DNA from: Pseudomonas turukhanskensis
GTDB lineage: Bacteria; Pseudomonadota; Gammaproteobacteria; Pseudomonadales; Pseudomonadaceae
Length of the DNA: 64,000 nucleotides
NCBI RefSeq assembly: GCF_027922365.1
Contig: NZ_BSFN01000002.1
Span: 62,001-126,000 of the forward strand
Direction of reading: 5' to 3'
In this document: in pieces, positions 1 through 6,983 of the stretch
Numbering within the stretch: the first letter of the stretch is position 1
Layout: each line of letters begins with the position of its first letter
Made by a program: the position numbers and the translations under genes
Notes under the pieces: generated by a model
What the model was told of the DNA's origin: nothing
The model's input: the letters and a program-made list of their open reading frames with translations, nothing else
Databases searched by the model: none

Positions 1-1452
1 TTTTCGCTCCACCAGATTCAGGTATGCAGGATTGGTGAAGTAGCGTTGCCAGGCCTCATCACGAAACCTCAACACCTGTTGTGCCGACAGATACTTGGTA
101 GGTAGTGGCGCGCATTCGTAGGACAGGAACCCGTAACCCTCATAGCTGGACGGTAGGGCCCAGCCTTGTGCGCGGGCGATGCGATGCATGGGGCTGCCGG
201 GAAGTGCCTGGCAGGGGTACATGTTGGTCATTTCGCAATTGAGTTCGAGCGCCAGCTCGAGGGTTTGCTGCATGGTGTGCAGCGTGTCTTCGGGAAAGCC
301 GAAGATAAAGTTGCTGATGACGTTTATTCCGCTATCGCGAATGTTGTCGCAGACATTGCGGATGTTGACCTCTTTGAACGTGCCTTTGGATACCTCCTGG
401 CGAACTGTCTGGTTGCCCGCCTCAACGCCCAGTGCCAGCCAATTGACCCCGGCGCTTTTGAACAGCGCCAATGCGTCGCGGCGAACGGTGTCGACACGCG
501 AATAGGTCCACATATTGAAGTTGAAGTTGCGCTCGATGACTTGCTCAAGAATCGGCTTGTAGAACTTCTGGTTCAGAAAGAACATCTCGTCGCTGATACG
601 CAGCGTGCGCACACCGAGCTTGGCCAGCTTTTCCATTTCCCGCATAACCCATGCAGGGCTCCAGAAACGCATGCCGCGGAAGCTGGCGGCGTCGACGTGC
701 TCGCCGTTGTCCGTGCGGTTAACGATATTGATCATGCAAAAGTTGCAGCCGAAGTTGCAGCCCAGGGAGGTGTAGATGGCAGCAAATGGTGTGCGGTTGG
801 CGTGGTCGAATCCGGCGTGCCAGAAGTGAGCGCGATAGAGGTCGAGCGGTTTTTGTTTATAAGGCAGCAGGTCCCAGGCGTAGCCGGGCATGTCGATGTC
901 CATGCGTGCCTGAGGCACCAGACGCTCGGGTGGATTAAGCGTGGCGTTGGCAACGTCCAGCGGCCCGGACTGCTTGTAACCGATGCCTTTGATTGACGGC
1001 AGGTCGTTGTGCAGGTCGCTATGCAGCAGGGTATGCAGTGCGTAGACCCCCTCGTTCAATAGCACCAGATCAACGCAAGGTAATGCCAGAACTTCACGCG
1101 GCAGGGCACTCACGTGGGAGCCTACAAAGCACACTTTGAATAACGGTGATTGCTCTTTGAGGGCGGTGGCCAGCGTCACGGCGCCAGCCATGCTGGTGGT
1201 GCCGGAGTTGGGGTTTTGCCCGTACATCACGAAAACCACAAGGCGCGCCTGATGGGCTTCTATGCGCAGAACCGCTTGTTCCAATGTCAGTCTTTCGGCG
1301 TCGCAATCAAGAATTGCCACACTGAAACCCTGGCTTCGGCACGACTCTGCCAAGAGCAACGACCATGTAGGTGGTTCGATAGCCGAGTAGAGGTTGGCCA
1401 GCCCCTGGTAGGATTTTGCGGAAGAGTCAGGTGTAACGAACAACACGTCCAT
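1..1452 (-). CDS. B12-binding radical SAM protein (C-terminus beyond window)
   Basis: Reads right to left from an ATG at 1452 and is still open at base 1, so 484 codons are visible and the C-terminus is missing. The N-terminal ~170 residues form a Rossmann-like region beginning MDVLFVTPDS, with a GQNPNSGTTSM loop, as in cobalamin-binding domains of this class. A CxxxCxxC motif follows at Cys232, Cys236 and Cys239 (context SLGCNFGCNFCMIN), the ligand set for the radical SAM 4Fe-4S cluster. Later segments such as LALGVEAGNQTV and NFIFGFPEDT are typical of the Elp3/MiaB-like radical SAM barrel. It probably performs a cobalamin-dependent radical reaction such as methylation or cyclisation. The substrate cannot be told, because the neighbours on that side are outside the window. 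The family is secure; the reaction is not. Confidence 0.88.
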   Translation of the reverse strand, partial: MDVLFVTPDSSAKSYQGLANLYSAIEPPTWSLLLAESCRSQGFSVAILDCDAERLTLEQAVLRIEAHQARLVVFVMYGQNPNSGTTSMAGAVTLATALKEQSPLFKVCFVGSHVSALPREVLALPCVDLVLLNEGVYALHTLLHSDLHNDLPSIKGIGYKQSGPLDVANATLNPPERLVPQARMDIDMPGYAWDLLPYKQKPLDLYRAHFWHAGFDHANRTPFAAIYTSLGCNFGCNFCMINIVNRTDNGEHVDAASFRGMRFWSPAWVMREMEKLAKLGVRTLRISDEMFFLNQKFYKPILEQVIERNFNFNMWTYSRVDTVRRDALALFKSAGVNWLALGVEAGNQTVRQEVSKGTFKEVNIRNVCDNIRDSGINVISNFIFGFPEDTLHTMQQTLELALELNCEMTNMYPCQALPGSPMHRIARAQGWALPSSYEGYGFLSYECAPLPTKYLSAQQVLRFRDEAWQRYFTNPAYLNLVERK

Positions 1453-1854
1453 GGCGCTAGTTTCCTTTGACGTTTCGACCAGTGCCGGAACGTAGCGGAG
1501 TAACCGCGGTTGTAGACGGCGCGAGGTGATGCCATCTGTTGCTGGCTGTGGCGTATGTAACGGTGGTTCGCAAGTGACTGCGGTTCATCACGCAACTCCA
1601 TCTGGGGAAAGCGTTAACCAAGGGGAGGGTTTTGGCTGTGAAGGGGGCGATCAAGGCGGTTCACTTTTGATGCACGATTTGTGGTCGGCATTGTTCCATC
1701 AATGCCGCGGCCTGCGAGGGGGTGCAGGCTGGACAGAGCCTGTGCGAAAAGTTTGAATGGTTTGTGGGGCGGGTTTTGGTTGGTAGGATCTAAGGCCCGT
1801 GCCCTGCGGCTAAGCCCTCAAAAAGCTCGCTGCCTGAATACCAAGAGACTGTTT
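1453..1854. other. Intergenic region without recognisable gene
   Basis: About 400 bases between the divergent radical SAM and metallo-hydrolase genes. I see no convincing coding frame on either strand. A short hairpin (arms GCCTGC/GCAGGC) lies near 1712-1731. The region must hold both promoters, but neither shows a clear -35/-10 pair. Confidence 0.5.
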
Positions 1855-2499
1855 ATGCAAGCCATGACGAGCGCCCTTATCCGCGAAACCTTCCCTGTCG
1901 GCCCGTTGCAGTGCAACTGCACGATCATCGGCGACCCGGTGACCAAGAAAGCGATTGTCGTGGACCCGGGTGGCAACCCCGATCTGATCATGTCGCGCCT
2001 CGATGCCCATGGGCTGAAGGTGGTGAGCATCATCCATACCCATGCGCACCTGGATCATTTCCTCGCTTCCGGGCAAATGAAGGAAAAGACCGGCGCCACG
2101 CTTCATTTGCATGAAGAGGATGCGTTTCTCTGGGACAACCTCGAAGAGCAGTGCCGCCTGTTTCGCGTGCCCTATACGCCGGTGCCGGCGCCGGATCAGT
2201 GGCTGCGCGATGACGAGGAGTTGGCCTGCGGGTGCGGTGTGGCGCTGCACACGCCTGGGCATACGCCAGGCTCGATGAGCTTCTGGTTTCCCGAAGCCAA
2301 GCTGCTGATTGCCGGCGACACGCTGTTTCGCCGCGGTATTGGCCGCACCGATTTGTGGGGCGGCGATTACCCGACCATTGAGCGCTCGATCAAGCAGCGT
2401 CTGTACAGTCTGGACGAAGACGCGACGGTGGTGACCGGCCATGGTCCCGACACCCGCCTGGGCGATGAAATGCGCGAAAACCCCTACATTCGCGCCTAA
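1855..2499 (+). CDS. Metallo-beta-lactamase-fold hydrolase (glyoxalase II-like)
   Basis: A 214-residue protein starting at the ATG at 1855 (MQAMTSALIRETFPVG); the open frame continues upstream, but this start gives the usual family length. The zinc-binding THxHxDH motif is present as THAHLDH, followed by the TPGHTPGS histidine, the LIAGDTLF aspartate and the late VTGHGPDT histidine, so both metal sites look complete. The family includes hydroxyacylglutathione hydrolases and other thioesterases. This short single-domain form is common in pseudomonads and its physiological substrate is uncertain. It is monocistronic and cytosolic (no signal peptide). Confidence 0.87.
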   Translation: MQAMTSALIRETFPVGPLQCNCTIIGDPVTKKAIVVDPGGNPDLIMSRLDAHGLKVVSIIHTHAHLDHFLASGQMKEKTGATLHLHEEDAFLWDNLEEQCRLFRVPYTPVPAPDQWLRDDEELACGCGVALHTPGHTPGSMSFWFPEAKLLIAGDTLFRRGIGRTDLWGGDYPTIERSIKQRLYSLDEDATVVTGHGPDTRLGDEMRENPYIRA

Positions 2500-2516
2500 C
2501 ACCCTTTCTCCCTAGA

Positions 2517-2546
2517 CAAGCCTGCGCCTTCGAGTGCGGGCTTTGC
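2517..2546 (+). terminator. Possible terminator after the metallo-hydrolase gene
   Basis: An imperfect stem (AGCCTGCG with CGGGCT) followed by a short T-rich stretch. Weak compared with the other terminators in the window. Confidence 0.35.
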
Positions 2547-2580
2547 CGTTGATCCTGAAACGTAAAAACCTCACTTGCAT

Positions 2581-2613
2581 GATGCTAGTGACAAGTTATA
2601 TGGTGACTATAAT
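2581..2613 (+). promoter_or_regulatory. Promoter and probable operator of the HxlR-efflux operon
   Basis: A consensus -10 box TATAAT lies at 2608-2613. It overlaps an inverted repeat TTATA-7 nt-TATAA at 2596-2612. A second repeat, ACTTG...CAAGT, lies immediately upstream. Repeats over a promoter next to an HxlR gene suggest autoregulation by the first gene product. The -35 box is poor (TAGTGA, 16-nt spacer), as expected of a regulated promoter. Binding by HxlR is inference. Confidence 0.5.
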
Positions 2614-2641
2614 TTAAATCGAAACGCCCTCCGGTGAAGTG

Positions 2642-3172
2642 ATGAAACGCACCAGTCTGCAAACTCGGCAGTGCCCTGTAGCCCGCAGCCTTGAGCGGGT
2701 AGGCGATCAGTGGAGCGTCTTGTTGCTGCGCGATGCCTTCTACGGGCTGACGCGTTTCGACGAATTTCAGAAGAGCCTGGCTATTGCGCCGAACATGCTG
2801 ACTCGCCGGCTTACCCAGATGGTGGAAGACGGGCTGTTCGAGCGCCGCCAGTACAGCGAAAAACCACCGCGTTTCGAGTACGTGTTAACGCCACGCGGTT
2901 GGGACTTTCGCCCGGTGATGCTGACCCTGATGAACTGGGGTAATCGCCATTTCGCCCCCGAAGGCACCATTGTTTATCTCGCCGAAACAGCCAGCGGTGC
3001 GGCGGTGCAATTGCAATTGATTGACGCCAATAGCGGCCAGCCCATCAGCGGCCAGCACGCCATTACTGCCGGCCCTGCCGCCAACGACCGTATGCGCCAG
3101 CGCCTGGAGGCCAGTCGTTTGCGCCGTGAACAGAACCTTCGTCAGTTTCCCGTACAGGACCACCAGCCATGA
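2642..3172 (+). CDS. HxlR-family transcriptional regulator
   Basis: A 176-residue protein with the HxlR winged helix-turn-helix in roughly residues 12-105: CPVARSLERVGDQWSVLLLRDAF, then the recognition region APNMLTRRLTQMVEDGL and the wing YVLTPRG. The N-terminal Cys in the TRQCPVAR segment is conserved in the family and in some members senses electrophiles. The tail beyond residue ~110 is longer than in minimal HxlR proteins. It starts at ATG 2642; a GTG one codon earlier is also possible. The stop overlaps the next gene's ATG by four bases, so it forms one operon with the HlyD/MFS efflux pair that it presumably represses until an inducer is present. Confidence 0.9.
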   Translation: MKRTSLQTRQCPVARSLERVGDQWSVLLLRDAFYGLTRFDEFQKSLAIAPNMLTRRLTQMVEDGLFERRQYSEKPPRFEYVLTPRGWDFRPVMLTLMNWGNRHFAPEGTIVYLAETASGAAVQLQLIDANSGQPISGQHAITAGPAANDRMRQRLEASRLRREQNLRQFPVQDHQP

Positions 3173-4296
3173 ACAGCGTGACCACCGCCGAACTGTCCAG
3201 CGCCACGCTGCACCCGGTAAAGCCTAAACGCAGCCTGGCCAAGCGCCTGCTGCTGCCCGCCATTGGCATCGGCGCGCTGGTGGCCCTGGGTTTTTATGGC
3301 AATCACTGGTGGACGGCGGGGCGTTTTATCGAGGAGACCGACGATGCCTATGTGGGCGGCGACGTTACGGTGATCGGGCCCAAGGTCGGTGGCTATATTG
3401 CAGAGCTGCTGGTGACCGACAACCAACTCGTTCACGCCGGCGACCTGCTCGCCCGTATCGACGACCGCGACTACCGCGTTGCGCTGCTGAAAACCGAAGG
3501 GGCGGTGGCTGCCGAGCAAGCGCTGCTGGCCAATCTGGACGCCACCGCACAGCTGCAACACGCCCTGATTGCTCAGGCCCGCGCGAGCATCGATGCCACC
3601 CAGGCAGAAATGACGCGCGCCCAGGCCGATCACCTGCGCTACCAGCGCCTGGTGAAAACCTCGGCGGTGTCAGTGGAAAGTGCGCAGCGTGCCGAAGCCA
3701 CCTTCAGAACCGCGTTGGCTGATCACGCCCGCGCCCAGGCCACGCTGCTCGCGACCCAGCGTCAACTCGACGTCATCGCCACCCAGAAACAACAAGCCCG
3801 TGCCGCGCTCACCCAAGCCGAGGCCGATCATCAAACTGCCCAACTCAACCTCAGCTACACCGAGCTGCGCGCGCCGGTGGATGGCGTAATCGGCAACCGC
3901 AAGGCGCGGGTCGGCGCCTATGCCGCAGCCGGCGCGCAATTGCTGGTGGTGGTGCCGGCACGCGGGTTGTGGGTAGACGCCAATTTCAAGGAAGACCAAC
4001 TGGCCGACATGCTTCCCGGTCAGGCCGTGAGCATTCGCGCTGACGTGTTGCCGGGGCGCGAATTCCACGGTCATCTGGGCAGCCTGGCACCGGCCACCGG
4101 TGCGCAATTCAGTGTGTTGCCGGCGGAAAACGCCACCGGCAACTTCACCAAGATCGTGCAGCGAGTGCCGGTGCGTATTCACCTGGATGACGTAGACGGC
4201 GTACTCGGCCAGTTGCGCCCTGGCTTGTCGGTCATCGTCGAGGTGGATACCCACAGCAAAACCCTCGATGCCACTGCCCAGGCGAATGCGCTGTGA
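3169..4296 (+). CDS. HlyD/EmrA-family membrane fusion protein
   Basis: A 375-residue periplasmic adaptor. It has a short cytoplasmic N-terminus, one membrane anchor (about residues 26-44), a lipoyl-like half (DDAYVGGDVTVIGPKVGGYI), a long Ala/Gln-rich coiled coil (about 100-200), the second lipoyl half (LSYTELRAPVDGVIGNR) and a beta-barrel domain with the FKEDQL motif typical of EmrA-like adaptors. It bridges the inner-membrane MFS pump encoded next to an outer-membrane channel, probably a TolC-type protein encoded elsewhere, since no outer-membrane factor is present here. Four-base overlaps with both flanking genes indicate translational coupling. Confidence 0.93.
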   Translation: MNSVTTAELSSATLHPVKPKRSLAKRLLLPAIGIGALVALGFYGNHWWTAGRFIEETDDAYVGGDVTVIGPKVGGYIAELLVTDNQLVHAGDLLARIDDRDYRVALLKTEGAVAAEQALLANLDATAQLQHALIAQARASIDATQAEMTRAQADHLRYQRLVKTSAVSVESAQRAEATFRTALADHARAQATLLATQRQLDVIATQKQQARAALTQAEADHQTAQLNLSYTELRAPVDGVIGNRKARVGAYAAAGAQLLVVVPARGLWVDANFKEDQLADMLPGQAVSIRADVLPGREFHGHLGSLAPATGAQFSVLPAENATGNFTKIVQRVPVRIHLDDVDGVLGQLRPGLSVIVEVDTHSKTLDATAQANAL

Positions 4297-5873
4297 GCAC
4301 CGCGGTCGCGCCGTTCAATCCAGCATCCATGAGTACGCTGCAAAAGACGTTGGCCTTTGCCAGCATGTGCGTCGGCATGTTTATCGCACTGTTGGATATT
4401 CAGATTGTTTCGGCATCCCTGCGCGATATCGGCGGCGGACTGTCGGCCGGCGCAGATGAAACCGCGTGGGTGCAAACCAGCTACCTGATCGCCGAAATTA
4501 TCGTGATTCCGCTGTCTGGCTGGCTGTCGCGGGTAATGTCTACGCGCTGGTTGTTCTGCGCCTCGGCGGTGGGCTTTACCCTGGCCAGCCTGCTGTGCGG
4601 CGCGGCGTGGAATATCCAGAGCATGATTGTCTTTCGGGCCCTGCAAGGTTTTCTCGGCGGCTCGATGATTCCGCTGGTGTTCACCAGCGTATTTTTGTTT
4701 TTCGACGGCAAGCAGCGGGTGCTGGCGGCGTCCACCATCGGCGCGTTGGCCTCTCTGGCGCCCACCTTGGGCCCCACCATCGGTGGCTGGATCACCGACA
4801 ACTATTCCTGGCACTGGCTGTTCTTTATCAACCTGATACCGGGCATTTTCGTCGCCGTGGTGGTGCCGATGCTGGTGCGCATCGACGAGCACGATTTCTC
4901 CCTTCTGCGTGGCGCCGATTATCTGGGCATCGTGCTGATGACGCTGTTTCTCGGCTGCCTGCAATACACCCTGGAAGAAGGGCCGCGCTGGAACTGGTTT
5001 AGCGACAGGACCATTCTCACCACCGCCTGGATCTGCGGCCTCAGCGGTGTGGCCTTTCTCTGGCGCAGCCTGACCTTCGCCAACCCGGTGGTGGACCTGC
5101 GCGCGCTCAAAGAACGCAACTTTGCCCTAGGCTGTTTCTTCTCCTTTGTCACCGGTATCGGCCTGTTCGCCACCATCTACCTCACGCCCCTGTTTCTTGG
5201 CCATGTGCGCGGCTACAGCGCGTTGCAGATTGGCTTGGCGGTGTTTTCCACCGGGGTGTTCCAGATTCTGGCGATTCCGCTGTATGCCGTCCTGGCGGCG
5301 CGCCTGGATATGCGCTGGATCATGATGATCGGCCTGTCACTGTTCGCCATTTCGATGTGGGATTTCAGCGCCATTACCCACGACTGGGGCGCTGGGGAAT
5401 TGTTGGTGCCGCAGGCACTGCGGGGCATGGCCCAGCAACTCACGGTGCCGCCCACCGTTACCCTGGCGCTCGGCAGCCTGGCGCCAGCGCGGCTCAAGCA
5501 TGCCTCGGGGTTGTTCAACCTGATGCGCAACCTGGGCGGGGCCATGGGCATTGCCGCCTGCGCCACTATTCTCAACGACCGAACCAACCTGCATTTTCAG
5601 CGCCTGGCCGAGCACCTCAATGCTACTAACGAAGCGCTGAACCACTGGCTGGCGCAGGTGGGCGGCAACCTGCAGGCGTTGGGCATGGGTGCCGACGAAG
5701 CGGTTACCGGCAGCTTGCAGCAGTTGGCCCGCTTAACCCTGCGCGAGGCGCAGACGCAAACCTATGCCGACGCCTTTCTAAGCATCATGGTCTGCTTTGT
5801 GATCGCCACCGCCATGGTGCCGCTGATGCGCAAAATGGCCATGCTGGCAGCGCCGTCGCCGGACGCGCACTGA
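4293..5873 (+). CDS. DHA2-family MFS drug-efflux transporter (EmrB type)
   Basis: A 526-residue, 14-helix major facilitator of the DHA2 (drug:proton antiporter) group. Motifs include LLDIQIVSASLRDIGGGL in helix 1, ETAWVQTSYLIAEI, RALQGFLGGSMIPLVF and the GPTIGGWITDNYSWHWLFFIN stretch typical of EmrB. The start used is a GTG whose bases overlap the adaptor's TGA stop; an in-frame ATG at 4329 is an alternative that shortens the cytoplasmic leader by 12 residues. With the adaptor it should extrude amphipathic drugs or toxic metabolites across both membranes. Substrates cannot be read from sequence. Confidence 0.93.
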   Translation: MSTAVAPFNPASMSTLQKTLAFASMCVGMFIALLDIQIVSASLRDIGGGLSAGADETAWVQTSYLIAEIIVIPLSGWLSRVMSTRWLFCASAVGFTLASLLCGAAWNIQSMIVFRALQGFLGGSMIPLVFTSVFLFFDGKQRVLAASTIGALASLAPTLGPTIGGWITDNYSWHWLFFINLIPGIFVAVVVPMLVRIDEHDFSLLRGADYLGIVLMTLFLGCLQYTLEEGPRWNWFSDRTILTTAWICGLSGVAFLWRSLTFANPVVDLRALKERNFALGCFFSFVTGIGLFATIYLTPLFLGHVRGYSALQIGLAVFSTGVFQILAIPLYAVLAARLDMRWIMMIGLSLFAISMWDFSAITHDWGAGELLVPQALRGMAQQLTVPPTVTLALGSLAPARLKHASGLFNLMRNLGGAMGIAACATILNDRTNLHFQRLAEHLNATNEALNHWLAQVGGNLQALGMGADEAVTGSLQQLARLTLREAQTQTYADAFLSIMVCFVIATAMVPLMRKMAMLAAPSPDAH

Positions 5874-5917
5874 GCCAGGCCTCAGGGAATTTTCAGCTAA
5901 CTTTATGCTCCAATAGC

Positions 5918-5939
5918 GGTCCGCCCAGCGGGGCGGACC
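5918..5939. other. Perfect 9-bp hairpin ahead of the OmpA lipoprotein gene
   Basis: GGTCCGCCC and GGGCGGACC pair perfectly around a 4-base loop, 22 bases before the lipoprotein ATG. There is no T-run on either side, so it is more likely part of the 5' leader or a transcript-end stabiliser for the efflux operon than a standard terminator. Confidence 0.5.
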
Positions 5940-5961
5940 ACGCTTTAGGAGTACGTCGTTC

Positions 5962-6690
5962 ATGTTTACCTTCAGTCGCCTGATTATTGCCGCTACCGCC
6001 GTTGCGCTGTTGGCTGGCTGTGCCTCGCAGAATCCGTATGACAACCAGCCGCCAAGCTCGAACAAAACCGCCAAGTACGGCGGTATCGGCGCGCTGGCCG
6101 GCGCCGCCGCTGGCGCCTTGATCAGCCATGACAATCGCGGCAAAGGCGCCCTTATTGGTGCCGCTGTCGCCGGCGCTGCCGGTGCCGGTTATGGCTATTA
6201 CGCCGACAAACAGGAAGCTGAGCTGCGCCGCAGCATGCAAGGCACCGGCGTTGAAGTGCAGCGCCAGGGCGACCAGATCAAGCTGGTCATGCCGGGCAAC
6301 ATCACCTTCGCCACCGACTCGTCGGATATCGTCAGCAACTTCTACACGCCGCTCAATAACCTGGCCGCCTCGTTCAAGCAGTACAACCAGAACACCATCG
6401 AAATCGTCGGCTACACCGACAGCACCGGCAGCCGCCAGCACAACATGGATTTGTCGCAGCGCCGGGCGCAGAGCGTGGCCAATTACCTGACCTCGCAAGG
6501 GGTAGATGGCTCGCGGCTGTCCACCCGGGGCAACGGGCCGGACCAGCCGATTGCCAGCAACGACACCGCCGATGGCCGCGCGCAGAACCGCCGTGTAGAG
6601 GTCAACCTCAAGCCGTTGCCCGAAGCCCAGCAACAACCGCAGCAATACCAGCAGGCGCCGCAGCAGCAGTACCAGCAATACCCGCAGTGA
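5962..6690 (+). CDS. OmpA-family peptidoglycan-associated lipoprotein with glycine zipper
   Basis: A 242-residue lipoprotein. The signal peptide ends in a lipobox LLAGC with the lipidated Cys at residue 20. Next is a Gly/Ala-rich zipper (GGIGALAGAAAGALI, GAAVAGAAGAGYGYY, about residues 34-78). The C-terminal OmpA domain (about 105-218) has NITFATDSSDI, EIVGYTDSTGS and the peptidoglycan-binding NRRVEV element. The last 20 residues are rich in Gln, Pro and Tyr. It matches the YiaD/OmpA-like outer-membrane lipoproteins that anchor the envelope to peptidoglycan. The good RBS (AGGAG) and the following terminator suggest a single-gene unit. Confidence 0.92.
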   Translation: MFTFSRLIIAATAVALLAGCASQNPYDNQPPSSNKTAKYGGIGALAGAAAGALISHDNRGKGALIGAAVAGAAGAGYGYYADKQEAELRRSMQGTGVEVQRQGDQIKLVMPGNITFATDSSDIVSNFYTPLNNLAASFKQYNQNTIEIVGYTDSTGSRQHNMDLSQRRAQSVANYLTSQGVDGSRLSTRGNGPDQPIASNDTADGRAQNRRVEVNLKPLPEAQQQPQQYQQAPQQQYQQYPQ

Positions 6691-6709
6691 TTTAGTGCGA
6701 TTTGGAATG

Positions 6710-6736
6710 AGGCCTCCCCTGTGGAGGCCTTTTCGT
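6710..6736 (+). terminator. Rho-independent terminator of the OmpA lipoprotein gene
   Basis: Perfect 8-bp stem AGGCCTCC/GGAGGCCT with a short loop, followed by TTTTCGTTT. Confidence 0.88.
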
Positions 6737-6757
6737 TTGTGCTGAAAAACATCCGTA

Positions 6758-6820
6758 TCGAGGCTGAAGCCTCTCCTGCCGGGGGTATCAGGTTCGGTAG
6801 GAGAGGCTTGAGCCTCGAGC
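6758..6820. repeat. Inverted REP pair, GTAGGAGAGGC family
   Basis: TCGAGGCTGAAGCCTCTCCT at the left is mirrored by GTAGGAGAGGCTTGAGCCTC at the right, making a REPIN-like doublet. Related copies lie at 35442-35504 (degenerate) and 57220-57246 (single). Confidence 0.75.
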
Positions 6821-6983
6821 TTTTGACTTTCATGCACGCCAGACACTTAACCTTTCAATCATCTTTTGATGGCAAAGCGCCCATCAGCAAATTCCTGTCT
6901 AGACTTCAGCCCAATGGCCCGGGCGGGCCATTGCTGGCCGGGTTCCATGCTGTCATGGCGCCGGCCGAGGATCAGGAGCTTAC

